Of a stretch of DNA of 64,000 nucleotides, positions 54,653 to 62,553 are shown in pieces. Source of the stretch: CBDDBK01 sp965225715 (GTDB lineage Bacteria; Bacteroidota; Bacteroidia; Cytophagales; Flammeovirgaceae); the NCBI GenBank assembly GCA_965225715.1, contig CBDDBK010000002.1, positions 868,001-932,000 on the forward strand, read 5' to 3'. Both the position numbers and the translations under genes were made by a program. Position 1 is the first letter of the stretch; every line of letters begins with the position of its first letter. The notes below the pieces were generated by a model. It did not search any database. It was not told the DNA's origin and was given only the letters and a program-made list of their open reading frames with translations.

Positions 54653-56303
54653 CTAAAACTTTACCCTAAAAACAAAGCCAAAATAAACAGATCTTTTTTG
54701 ATATAAATCATAATTAATAATTTGACTGTAATCATAATTATAAATAGGATTCTGTTCATTTTTGATGTTTAATAAATTTGCCAAAGTCACAAAAGCAATG
54801 ACTTCCCAGTTTTCAAAGTAAAAAATTTTACTAGCATTTAAGCTAAGGTTATGATAATTATCATATTGACTCATCATATCGAAAGAAAAAATAGGTTCAT
54901 ACACAGTCAAATCTTCTCGAAAAAAAGAAGATAATATAGGTGCGTAATACAAGCCCGGTCGGTGAATATAGTTGATATTGATAGAAAAAAGACGGAAATT
55001 AGTATAAGCCAAACTGCTTTTAAGAAAATAATAAAAAAGAGTTAGGTGCTTCCGGATAGAGAGCAAAGAAAAAAAGTGGGATAGTATCTTGAGCCTGAAA
55101 ATCAGTCAATTCATAACTTGAACCTGCTTGAAACGTTATATTATTTTTAAACAAGTATTTGTAATTAGCCGATCCATAGAGCTGAAATTGTTGACTTTTG
55201 TAAGTGGAATTTCCAAAATTATAGTTGGATTGCCTTATATCTGTTCGAATATCTAAGGTAAAAACCTGTCTTTTTTTTTGATAACCATAATTTAAAATGG
55301 TAAAATTTCGGGTGTTGCTGCTTGAGGATAAGGCTTCATAATTAAAACTATTGGTTTTTATATCTGAATTTTCATCGATAAAATAACTATACATATTAAA
55401 AGAGGAATAGGTATTTACCGTTTTGTGGAAATTCAAGCCTAAGTCTTGCGTTTTAAAATTGTCTATAAAGTCAAAAGCCTCAGCATTAAGCCCTGTATAG
55501 AGTTTTGAAAACTGGTAATTGCCATAGAATTGAATAAAATCAGTATTTCGTTTTTTTGATAATTTTAAGGATGTTAGAAAACCGAGACTAGCTAAACTAA
55601 GCGAAAATTGGCTTTGGCTTTTTTCCAATTCATCTATAGTTTCTAACTCAACTAAACCGCCTGTAGAATTGCCATATACCAAAGGGGGGTTGCTGGCATA
55701 GACAATTTGATTTTTAATAAGTTCTGTATTAAAAAGGCTAAAAAAGCCCAGTCCATTGATTTGAGCGCTTCGCACCGGATTATAGATAGGTGTTCGGTTT
55801 AAAACAACTCTTGACCGTCCAGACGAACTGCCTCGAAGCTCTGGATTAGCCGTTTCACCTGTGTTGGTAGAAGATGGTAAGATGGTGATAGCTCGTAGAG
55901 GATCTGCATTGGCAACAGGATTGGTATAAATTTCTAACCTAGAGATTTTAATAGCCGAAAACTCTTCAGCAATAACTCGTCTAGCTTTGATAGTTATTTC
56001 GGACAAAAGAGCTTCATTTTCCTGTAGAATAACCAATAATGATTTTGAAAAATTGATGTGTTCAAAGGCAATAGTCTGAATTTGATAGCCAATGAAAGAA
56101 ACCACAAGACTATCAAATTCATTTTCAACAGGAAAACGAAAATAGCCTTCGAAATCGCTGATCGTCCCCTTTTGGCTGCCCTTTGGATAAATATTCGCCG
56201 CAAAAATAGGCTCGCCTTTTTGATTTTTAACGTAACCTTCTAAGGTATTTTGAGCGTAAATAATAGGAATAAACAGAATAATAAAAATGCTGATTTTTGC
56301 CAT
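54653..56303 (-). pseudogene. TonB-dependent receptor, frameshifted and probably internally deleted
   Basis: The N-terminal frame (55020-56303, 427 residues) has a signal peptide and a carboxypeptidase-regulatory-like domain (LEGYVKNQKGEPIFAANIYP; FEGYFRFPV). A plug follows (TILPSSTNTGETANPELRGSSSGRSRV region; VYGNSTGGLVELETI), then early barrel strands. It breaks off at PNSFLLFS. The remaining barrel end (54653-55066) is in another frame and finishes with a terminal Phe (VYFGFVFRVKF). The two parts total about 560 residues, short for the 700-900 usual, so sequence is missing as well. It would have imported an unknown ligand. Confidence 0.78.
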
Positions 56304-56368
56304 TTGGAATAAAAAAATTATATATTAGAAACTTAATAAATTATTTTTTCAATTGAATTTTTAGAATT

Positions 56369-56857
56369 ATGGCTTATGGTATAAAACCCCGATATTGGGC
56401 TGGTGGATACCACTGGGATAAAAACAACAGATTTGATGAATTTATTGAGAACGGTTTTTGGGAAATGGGAATAGACGATGAACCTCAGCGGAGGCAAATA
56501 TTTATGCAACGATTTAATAAAATCCAAATTGGCGATTTTTTTATTTTGAAATCTCATATTAAAAAAGGAAATTGTATTAATATCCGAGCTTTGGGTATCG
56601 TGCTTAGTAAATCCAGTGAGCAAATCAAAGTAAATATTAAATGGCTAAAGCAGGTCAATGATTTTCGGCCTGAAGGCTACTATCCACCAAACCCTTGGTG
56701 TAACCGGTTAGTAGCAATAGAAGATGATGAAAAAATAAAAGCAATATTTGAAGCTGAATTTAAAAATGAAAGTGCTGACAAAGCAAGCAAAGATTCTGAT
56801 CCATTTGCGTTTTGGTATCACCCCGACGAAGACATTTATCAAGATTATTTGAAATAA
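56369..56857 (+). CDS. PUA/EVE-like small protein
   Basis: A 162-residue soluble protein that I only partly recognise. The opening YWAGGYHWDKNNRFDEFIENGFWEMG, then IGDFFILKSHIK and INIRALGIVLS, fits the EVE/PUA-like fold seen alone or fused to McrB-type ATPases and other restriction genes. Such domains bind modified bases or nucleotides. A positively charged middle (VNIKWLKQVNDFRPEGYYPP) and an acidic tail follow. It is the only plus-strand gene in this block, between the dead TonB receptor and the TPR lipoprotein. No ATPase or nuclease partner is next to it. Confidence 0.6.
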   Translation: MAYGIKPRYWAGGYHWDKNNRFDEFIENGFWEMGIDDEPQRRQIFMQRFNKIQIGDFFILKSHIKKGNCINIRALGIVLSKSSEQIKVNIKWLKQVNDFRPEGYYPPNPWCNRLVAIEDDEKIKAIFEAEFKNESADKASKDSDPFAFWYHPDEDIYQDYLK

Positions 56858-56874
56858 ATAGAAAACTATTTTAA

Positions 56875-57660
56875 TTATTTGTCTACCAATTGTTTCGCCA
56901 GTTGATTAATTTGATAATCATCGGGATAGTGTTTTGTGGCTTCTTTAAAATATTTTTTAGCCAAATCGTATTGTTGTTTTTTAATATACAAGCGAATCAA
57001 ATACAAATAAACTTCATTCTTTCCCCAACTAGGCAAGTAAGGATTTTCCACGGCTTGTGCCTCCAAGTCAACAGCTTTTACAAAATACATTTCGGCTTTT
57101 TTGCCGCCACCATATCTTTCAGGTGTAAAAAAATCATTGGTCCCCAAAACAAGATAAGCTCGTATATTTTTGGAATTAATTTCCAAAGACTTTTCAGCAT
57201 TCTTTTTAATTTTTGAACTGTATATGCCCGCAGCAGGTCCCGATTTAAACTGAATAGCAAAGTTTTGAAGATAACCCAACAGGGCATAATCCTCATCGTT
57301 CTTGTTATTTTTATCTTCTAAAAGATCGATACCCTGATTAACGGCTTTTTTACTATTTTTTTTATCGCTATTTTTGATATAAACTATAGCTTTCTTAAAA
57401 TAGATATAAGCCATCCAATATGTACCCAAACCTTTACTTTGAGGGTTTGGGTTGTTTTTAAGTTGGTCATAAATTTTATCCAAATAAGCCATATCATCAG
57501 TAGATATACTTTTTATAAAAGCCTGTTCTATACTGATTTCTATATGATTAAAAACCGAATCCTGTACTAAGGCATAATTTTCAGTTTCTCCTTCTTGTTT
57601 AGCCGCGCAAGCCCAAAAAGAAACCAAAACAACAAGACTAATAACGTTTAAAATCTTCAT
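56875..57660 (-). CDS. TPR-like lipoprotein
   Basis: A 261-residue protein with a lipoprotein signal peptide (VISLVVLVSFWACAAK; lipobox Cys near residue 18). The mature part is helical with TPR-like pairs (GLGTYWMAYIYFKKAIVYIKN; YLVLGTNDFFTPERYGGGKKAEMYFVKAVDL; YLIRLYIKKQQYDLAKKYFKEATKHYPDD). It is the last gene of the operon running from the SagB fragment and overlaps the M50-like gene by 4 bp. Function unknown; it may be a scaffold for the exporter or receptor encoded nearby. Confidence 0.75.
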   Translation of the reverse strand: MKILNVISLVVLVSFWACAAKQEGETENYALVQDSVFNHIEISIEQAFIKSISTDDMAYLDKIYDQLKNNPNPQSKGLGTYWMAYIYFKKAIVYIKNSDKKNSKKAVNQGIDLLEDKNNKNDEDYALLGYLQNFAIQFKSGPAAGIYSSKIKKNAEKSLEINSKNIRAYLVLGTNDFFTPERYGGGKKAEMYFVKAVDLEAQAVENPYLPSWGKNEVYLYLIRLYIKKQQYDLAKKYFKEATKHYPDDYQINQLAKQLVDK

Positions 57661-58079
57661 GATAAATTGTATTTTATAAAAAATGAGCTAAAAATAAACC
57701 AAGTAGAAAAATGAAGAAACCATACCAATGAAAATCTGTAATTTGATTTTATAATATTACCCAGTATAGTTAAATCGGAGTAAAAAGGATTGGTTTCTAA
57801 AATAAGTTGAAAAATGAAAGCAAAATATATAGGCGTATAACTTAATAATTCAGAGCAATAACAAATTAAGAATAAAGTTAACGTGCTCATTAAGCCTGCC
57901 GCCAAATATAGTATTTTATTTATAAGTGTTTTAGGATTTTCTATAGCCACATAAGGATGAGGGAAAAAACCTACACTATCTATCTTAGCACAGATTAGTT
58001 TTGCCATAACAATATGAGCCAATTCATGCATTAATAATAATATAAACATACTTAAAGCAACACCAATAATTATAGACAT
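57657..58079 (-). CDS. M50-like membrane zinc metalloprotease
   Basis: A 140-residue membrane protein with four hydrophobic segments. The HExxH zinc motif lies in the first one (LLLMHELAHIVMAKL, near residue 17). A NPFYSD segment near residue 100 could supply the third ligand, as NPDG does in M50 proteases. It is short for a site-2 protease but similar in size to M50-type proteins encoded in RiPP (peptide natural product) clusters, where they trim leader peptides. It lies 6 bp after the ABC permease gene. Confidence 0.65.
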   Translation of the reverse strand: MSIIIGVALSMFILLLMHELAHIVMAKLICAKIDSVGFFPHPYVAIENPKTLINKILYLAAGLMSTLTLFLICYCSELLSYTPIYFAFIFQLILETNPFYSDLTILGNIIKSNYRFSLVWFLHFSTWFIFSSFFIKYNLS

Positions 58080-58085
58080 AAGCCA

Positions 58086-58814
58086 CTAGCGTTTAATTTT
58101 ATATCTTTCAAAAATATAAGAAAATATTCCTAAAGGGATTATAAACCAAAATAATACAATAAACCAATTCAAATCAAGATAGCCTCGCATGATCGTTAAA
58201 ATTGGATTAAAAGGCAAATAATTAGCTATGGTGCCAAGAGTGCTATTCAATTGAGAAGTGGGATAAAAAGCATCGCTAGTGAATAAAAATCCAAAATATA
58301 AAATATTGACTAAGCCTTTTTCTCCACCTTTATTTCGTAAGTCAACAAAATGAATGCACAAACCTAAGAAAGCATATATGACCATGCCCATAGCAGCTCC
58401 TAAAAACAACAGATAAAGATTATAATCCAATGGATTGAGTTTGAAAACAACGACACTAATAAGAATGAGAAGCATTATTTCCAAAAATACAATCATCAAT
58501 CTGCTCAGAGCCAGTGAAAAAATATAGAGCGTAATAGGAATTGGAAACTTATTAATGTATTTGATAAAACCCGATCGATAATAATCTTTTAAAACAGAAC
58601 CTATAACAAAAAGTCCATCAGTAGCTACGGTCATGCAAATGACACCTGTAAGCAAGGAATAAACATAATCTTGACCATTATTGCCCCATAGAAAACTAAA
58701 AACGGTGAAAATCAATACTGGGAAAAAAACGGTAAAAAAAAGAGACTGCTTGATTCTCAAAGAAATTAGAATATTATAAAAGGTATTCCATAAGAGAAAT
58801 TTAACTTTTTGCAT
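58086..58814 (-). CDS. ABC-2 type transporter permease
   Basis: A 242-residue protein with six membrane segments (SLFFTVFFPVLIFTVFSF; LLTGVICMTVATDGLFVIG; LGAAMGMVIYAFLGLCIHF; FGFLFTSDAFYPTSQL; FIVLFWFIIPLGIFSYIF). This topology and the FTSDAFYPTSQL...NYLPFNPILTIMRG segment are typical of ABC-2 exporters for drugs or peptides. It pairs with the ATPase gene 84 bp upstream. Confidence 0.83.
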   Translation of the reverse strand: MQKVKFLLWNTFYNILISLRIKQSLFFTVFFPVLIFTVFSFLWGNNGQDYVYSLLTGVICMTVATDGLFVIGSVLKDYYRSGFIKYINKFPIPITLYIFSLALSRLMIVFLEIMLLILISVVVFKLNPLDYNLYLLFLGAAMGMVIYAFLGLCIHFVDLRNKGGEKGLVNILYFGFLFTSDAFYPTSQLNSTLGTIANYLPFNPILTIMRGYLDLNWFIVLFWFIIPLGIFSYIFERYKIKR

Positions 58815-58898
58815 GATAGTTACTAAAATAAGGAAATGGATTTTTAAGTATTATAATATACTGATTATAAGCAAATTGATTTTTTTATTTAAAAATAG

Positions 58899-59774
58899 CT
58901 ATGCTATATTTTTTGGGATTAAAAGTTGATAAACATCTTCTAATTTTTTGTCTTGTACGGAATAATTGGATGTTATACTGCTTACTTTTTCTATTAATGG
59001 TTTTTCTTGATTGATCTTTGGAAAAATAAAATATTGATTATCAGTAATATAATAATTGTTTTGTTCAAGGAATAGACGTGGTAAATTGACTTGTTTAGAA
59101 ATAATGATTTTTTTCCCTTTGATGGCCTCTTTTTTTTCTGACGACAGCATTCCAATTTTTTTTCCTTTGTATAGAAAAATGATGGTGTCAGCATAATTTT
59201 GGGCTTCATCCCAATTGTGCGTTGTAAAAAATGTGGTTCGATTGGTTTTAAAAATCAGAGTCTTCCAAATATTTTCTCGGATAATAGGATCAAGTTCTGC
59301 CATGGGTTCATCCATAATGAGCAATTTTGGGTTATGAAATAGAGCAACAAACAAAGCTACTTTTTTACGTTCACCTCTTGATAGCTTGGAAAAGAGTTTA
59401 TCCATAAATAGATGCAATTCCAAGCATTCCATAAGTTCGGAATGATTTTTATAATCTTGATTATACCCCAAGCCAAATAAGTGCAAGGTTTCTTTAACCT
59501 TCAACATAGGATAAAAAGGAATAAAATCGTATAACACGCTTATATCGGTTTTGTTAGCTTTTATAGATTTACCGGATAGATAAATTATCTTTCCTGAAGT
59601 TGGTCTTAAATCACCCGTTATAATATCGATAAGAGTAGATTTACCACTTCCATTTTTTCCCAACAAGCAGGTCGATCCATTTGATTCTATATCAAAGGTA
59701 ATATCATCTAAGAGAATAGTTTTGTCAACCTTATAACTAATCCCATCTAAGCGCAGTAGTTTTTCTATTTTCAT
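58899..59774 (-). CDS. ABC transporter ATP-binding protein
   Basis: A 291-residue ATPase. Walker A is LLGKNGSGKSTLIDIITG near residue 35, the signature is SKLSRGERKKVALFVALF near residue 130, Walker B is LLIMDEPMAELDP and the H-loop is TTHNWDEAQNYAD. The ~80-residue C-terminal extension is unassigned. It works with the permease at 58086-58814 as an exporter and follows the SagB-type fragment by 3 bp, as in SagB/SagGHI-like or related RiPP clusters. Confidence 0.87.
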   Translation of the reverse strand: MKIEKLLRLDGISYKVDKTILLDDITFDIESNGSTCLLGKNGSGKSTLIDIITGDLRPTSGKIIYLSGKSIKANKTDISVLYDFIPFYPMLKVKETLHLFGLGYNQDYKNHSELMECLELHLFMDKLFSKLSRGERKKVALFVALFHNPKLLIMDEPMAELDPIIRENIWKTLIFKTNRTTFFTTHNWDEAQNYADTIIFLYKGKKIGMLSSEKKEAIKGKKIIISKQVNLPRLFLEQNNYYITDNQYFIFPKINQEKPLIEKVSSITSNYSVQDKKLEDVYQLLIPKNIA

Positions 59775-59777
59775 AGT

Positions 59778-60033
59778 TTATTTGCCAAAAATTAAAATAT
59801 TTTGGACTGTTTCAAAAACACCGTCCAAATTCAAGAGTTCATTTATCCGTTCATCTAAATAGCCACCTACCATACAAGAACCTAAACCTAAAGCATGAAA
59901 AATAAGACTCATATTTTGAGCCACAAAACCCGATTCATGCAACATGAACCTATAGGCTCTGTCTCCGTATTTAATTTTCAAACGCTCGTACAAGCCTGTA
60001 GTAATTATCATACCTGCTGAATGTTCTATGTTT
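59778..60033 (-). pseudogene. SagB-type dehydrogenase, C-terminal fragment
   Basis: The last ~80 residues of a nitroreductase-fold SagB/ThcOx-type enzyme: GLYERLKIKYGDRAYRFML, the aQN motif FVAQNMSLIFHALGLGSCM and GGYLDERINELLNLDG. Its reading frame runs upstream through ATG 60011 to about 60033, where it meets the duplicated rfbD fragment. The FMN-binding N-terminal half is gone. SagB enzymes oxidise azolines to azoles in TOMM/RiPP peptides. The fragment is first in the ABC/M50/TPR operon, so that operon has lost its 5' part. Confidence 0.8.
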
Positions 60034-60259
60034 AAATGGCTTCTTCTTCGGCTTTTTCACACTTATCAACAGCAGTATAAGCCGCAGTATTAATACATAT
60101 GTCCGGCTTGTATACGTTTAAATTTTGATAAACAGCTTTTTCATCACTGATATTTAAATCTGTTTTGCTTTTAAAATACCAATTATAAGGTAAAGTTGTT
60201 GAACAGTTTTTAAGGCTTAAAGCCAGTTGTCCACCTTGACCTGTTACTAATATTTTCAT
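60032..60259 (-). pseudogene. rfbD 5' fragment (duplicate)
   Basis: The first 75 codons are identical in protein sequence to the start of the intact rfbD (MKILVTGQGGQLALSL to EKAEEEAI), followed by a TAA created at the junction. The break is at about 60034-60035. It lacks catalytic Tyr/Lys and is not functional. Confidence 0.9.
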
Positions 60260-60460
60260 GAATAGTCTTTATTTAAGTCCTATTTTTTGTATCGCTGCCT
60301 ATTTGTTTGATCTCCTAATTTCTAATTATAGAACAAAATGACCCTAGAAATGGACCTTAAGATGCCTTAAATGCCAAAGCGAAGATATAACAAAAAAGGC
60401 ATAATACAAAGGCAATAAGCATAATGATCGATGTCAAATTTGCCAAACTACAAGACTTAA
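60035..60460 (-). repeat. Segmental duplication, copy 2
   Basis: Direct repeat of 54171-54596: the rfbD start, its upstream DNA and the IS1 relic (ATG at 60338). Differences are a few substitutions and one- to two-base indels. In the next ~30 bp, AAGACGGAAAGCCAAATTAC resembles a deleted version of DNA in the TonB receptor gene near 54990. The gap 60461-60646 otherwise shows nothing recognisable. Confidence 0.85.
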
Positions 60461-60646
60461 AAGACGGAAAGCCAAATTACTTTTAAGAAAGCAATCTAAA
60501 TCGTTAATGTCTCGGCTTTTTTTGCTATTTTCAATTGATAAAGAACGGTACAAAAACCGCCTTCATCAATGAGCATACTTTTGCTTGGATGGCTGGCTTT
60601 AAAAACATTCTCATACGTTTTGATGTATTAATGCTCAAATCTTACA

Positions 60647-61690
60647 TTAATGAATAATAGCAGGTGGTCTTTTTGTGCCTTCAGGATAAGGCTGCGGATT
60701 TAACCAAATTTGGTTATCTTTTATAGCCACATCATAAGTTTCAACTTTTTCGGTAAAAGGTGCTGGTGAACAACCATCTTGAGGTCGATACTGATAACCA
60801 TGCCAAGGGCAAGTAATGCAACCATCTATAATTTTGCCTTCTCCTAAAGGTCCATTTTGGTGTTTACAGGCATTATTTACAGCTGAAAATTTATTATCAT
60901 ATTTAAAAATAGCAATACTTCTGTTCTGATAAGTTATTATTTTAGCTCTATTTTCAGCAATACTATTGATATTTCCAACTAAAATCCAACCGTCTTGCCT
61001 CAATTTTTTTTGACCTTGTCCAAAAGAATCTTCTTTCTTAGTTTTGAGAGATGCTAAGATGTGTAAGGTTGTAATACAAACCATACCAATACCCAATATA
61101 GTTGCAAAAATAGGTGATATCTCTAATTGTAGAATTCCTAACATGATATGCATAATTAAAAGTGCATAGGCCAAATAAACTAGCATATGTAAAATTTTCC
61201 ATATTTTGGGATTTAAATTTTTCAGCCAAAAGTCATGACTAGAAAAAGCCATAATCATCAAAATTAATAAAACGGAAAACCCTAAAGTTTGAAAGGGGAA
61301 ATTAGTCAAAGAAGTGTAGTTGGTATTTGATATAAAGAGAGAAACCAAAGCTGGTATATCTCCAAAACCATGGAAATAAATAATACTGAACCCCCCATGC
61401 ACTAAAGCCCAAAAAAACATAGAAACGCCCAAATGTCGGCGATTATAAAGTAGAGGTAAAAATACTTTGTTCAAACGAGCTAAAGGCCCTATCATCAAAA
61501 TAATATGAAGCATAACAGTAGCAATAGTTGCCGTTGCCCGAATAACCAAAATTTGAGGAGAAATATCTGGATGAAAAATCAAGTTAAAACCAACAAAGCA
61601 ACAAAGATACATGAGCGAAAACAATAATATAATCAAATCATATATTCGCTTTTGTCTGTTCCATAAAATAGCTGAATAATTAACACTCAT
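60647..61690 (-). CDS. Ferric-reductase-like membrane domain fused to a Rieske [2Fe-2S] domain
   Basis: A 347-residue redox protein. The N-terminal ~215 residues contain six to seven membrane helices with His pairs on helices (VMLHIILMIGPLARL; MFFWALVHGGFSIIYFHG; ILHMLVYLAYALLIMHIML) expected to hold b-type haem, as in ferric reductase/MsrQ-like proteins. The soluble C-terminus is a Rieske domain with both ligand boxes: CKHQNGPLGEG and CPWHGYQY. It probably passes electrons between membrane haem and a cytosolic or periplasmic partner. It overlaps the next upstream gene by 4 bp, so it is co-translated with the small membrane protein at 61687. Confidence 0.87.
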   Translation of the reverse strand: MSVNYSAILWNRQKRIYDLIILLFSLMYLCCFVGFNLIFHPDISPQILVIRATATIATVMLHIILMIGPLARLNKVFLPLLYNRRHLGVSMFFWALVHGGFSIIYFHGFGDIPALVSLFISNTNYTSLTNFPFQTLGFSVLLILMIMAFSSHDFWLKNLNPKIWKILHMLVYLAYALLIMHIMLGILQLEISPIFATILGIGMVCITTLHILASLKTKKEDSFGQGQKKLRQDGWILVGNINSIAENRAKIITYQNRSIAIFKYDNKFSAVNNACKHQNGPLGEGKIIDGCITCPWHGYQYRPQDGCSPAPFTEKVETYDVAIKDNQIWLNPQPYPEGTKRPPAIIH

Positions 61691-62160
61691 AACTTAACAT
61701 TTAAAATTTCTATAGTTTTATTTCTAATATTATCGTAAATAATGATTGTTGAAGGTAAAGATATATCAGCAGATGTTAATGAAAAAATAGTCTCTTCTTT
61801 ATTGCTTACATACCCAAGGAAAACAGATTGTTCAATGTCTTTTTTTGATATATTTTCTGGTTCTAAGGCATAAGCACTTATAAAATAAACCCCTAATGTC
61901 GGTGAAGCCAAAGATTGATTACTCTTTAATACCAATTGTTTAATACTGTCATCTGAACTACTCAAAATAGTATATTGGAAAGTAGATTTTGTGTTAGATA
62001 ATATTTTTTTTTCCAGATGTATAGAACCTAATATCTTAGATTCATTTTTTGGATTATTTAGTTGAGGTATAGCTAAGTGGGCTATAATAAAAAATATAGG
62101 CAAAATAAAAGCCAATAAGAACCAAACTTGTTGATGACGTTTTCTAAGAATAGGTATCAT
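61687..62160 (-). CDS. Membrane-anchored hypothetical protein
   Basis: A 157-residue protein with one N-terminal membrane segment (VWFLLAFILPIFFIIAHLAI) after a short basic head, so the bulk is outside the cytosol. The rest is beta-rich with no Cys or His cluster (FQYTILSSSDDSIKQLVLK; LGVYFISAYAL). I do not recognise a family. Its stop overlaps the start of the Rieske fusion gene (ATGA), strongly implying a shared function, perhaps as periplasmic partner. Confidence 0.6.
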   Translation of the reverse strand: MIPILRKRHQQVWFLLAFILPIFFIIAHLAIPQLNNPKNESKILGSIHLEKKILSNTKSTFQYTILSSSDDSIKQLVLKSNQSLASPTLGVYFISAYALEPENISKKDIEQSVFLGYVSNKEETIFSLTSADISLPSTIIIYDNIRNKTIEILNVKL

Positions 62161-62207
62161 TTTAATTAAGAACTATAGAATTGGAAATGAAATAAATAAA
62201 AAACAAA

Positions 62208-62414
62208 CTATTTTGCTTTTAACCACTTTTTTAGTAAAATAGGCCAAAATAATAAGGTACCTGGAAGAATAATAATTTTAAAAAACACAGTTGTATTTTT
62301 GGCAGATTCATCTATTTTATCAAAACCTTTATAAATTAGAAAACAGTACAGAGCAAAACCTGTAATAATATAGAATAACATGAAAACAAGTACGAAATAA
62401 ACTAGTGCTATCAT
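62208..62414 (-). CDS. Small two-helix membrane protein
   Basis: A 68-residue protein with two hydrophobic helices (LVYFVLVFMLFYIITGFALYC region; VFFKIIILPGTLLFWPILL) and a basic tail (KKWLKAK). Directly upstream, by 47 bp, of the anchored protein and Rieske fusion genes on the same strand. No family is recognised; it is likely a small subunit of the same membrane redox unit. Confidence 0.55.
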   Translation of the reverse strand: MIALVYFVLVFMLFYIITGFALYCFLIYKGFDKIDESAKNTTVFFKIIILPGTLLFWPILLKKWLKAK

Positions 62415-62553
62415 GGTCTTTTGTAAAGTTTAAACTAAATAAATTGGTTTTAGATTATTGATTTAAATTTTAGGACAAATATACAAATTATTAATATAAG
62501 GTTAAAAAACACTTTAAAAAAACCAAAAAAGATGCTTTATAAATCTTAATAAA

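Noticed and set aside
58895..58920. Further TATAG-type repeat copy at the end of the ABC ATPase gene
   Set aside because: Only the first hairpin-like bases (TAGCTATGCTAT) match; the remainder and the far end are absent.
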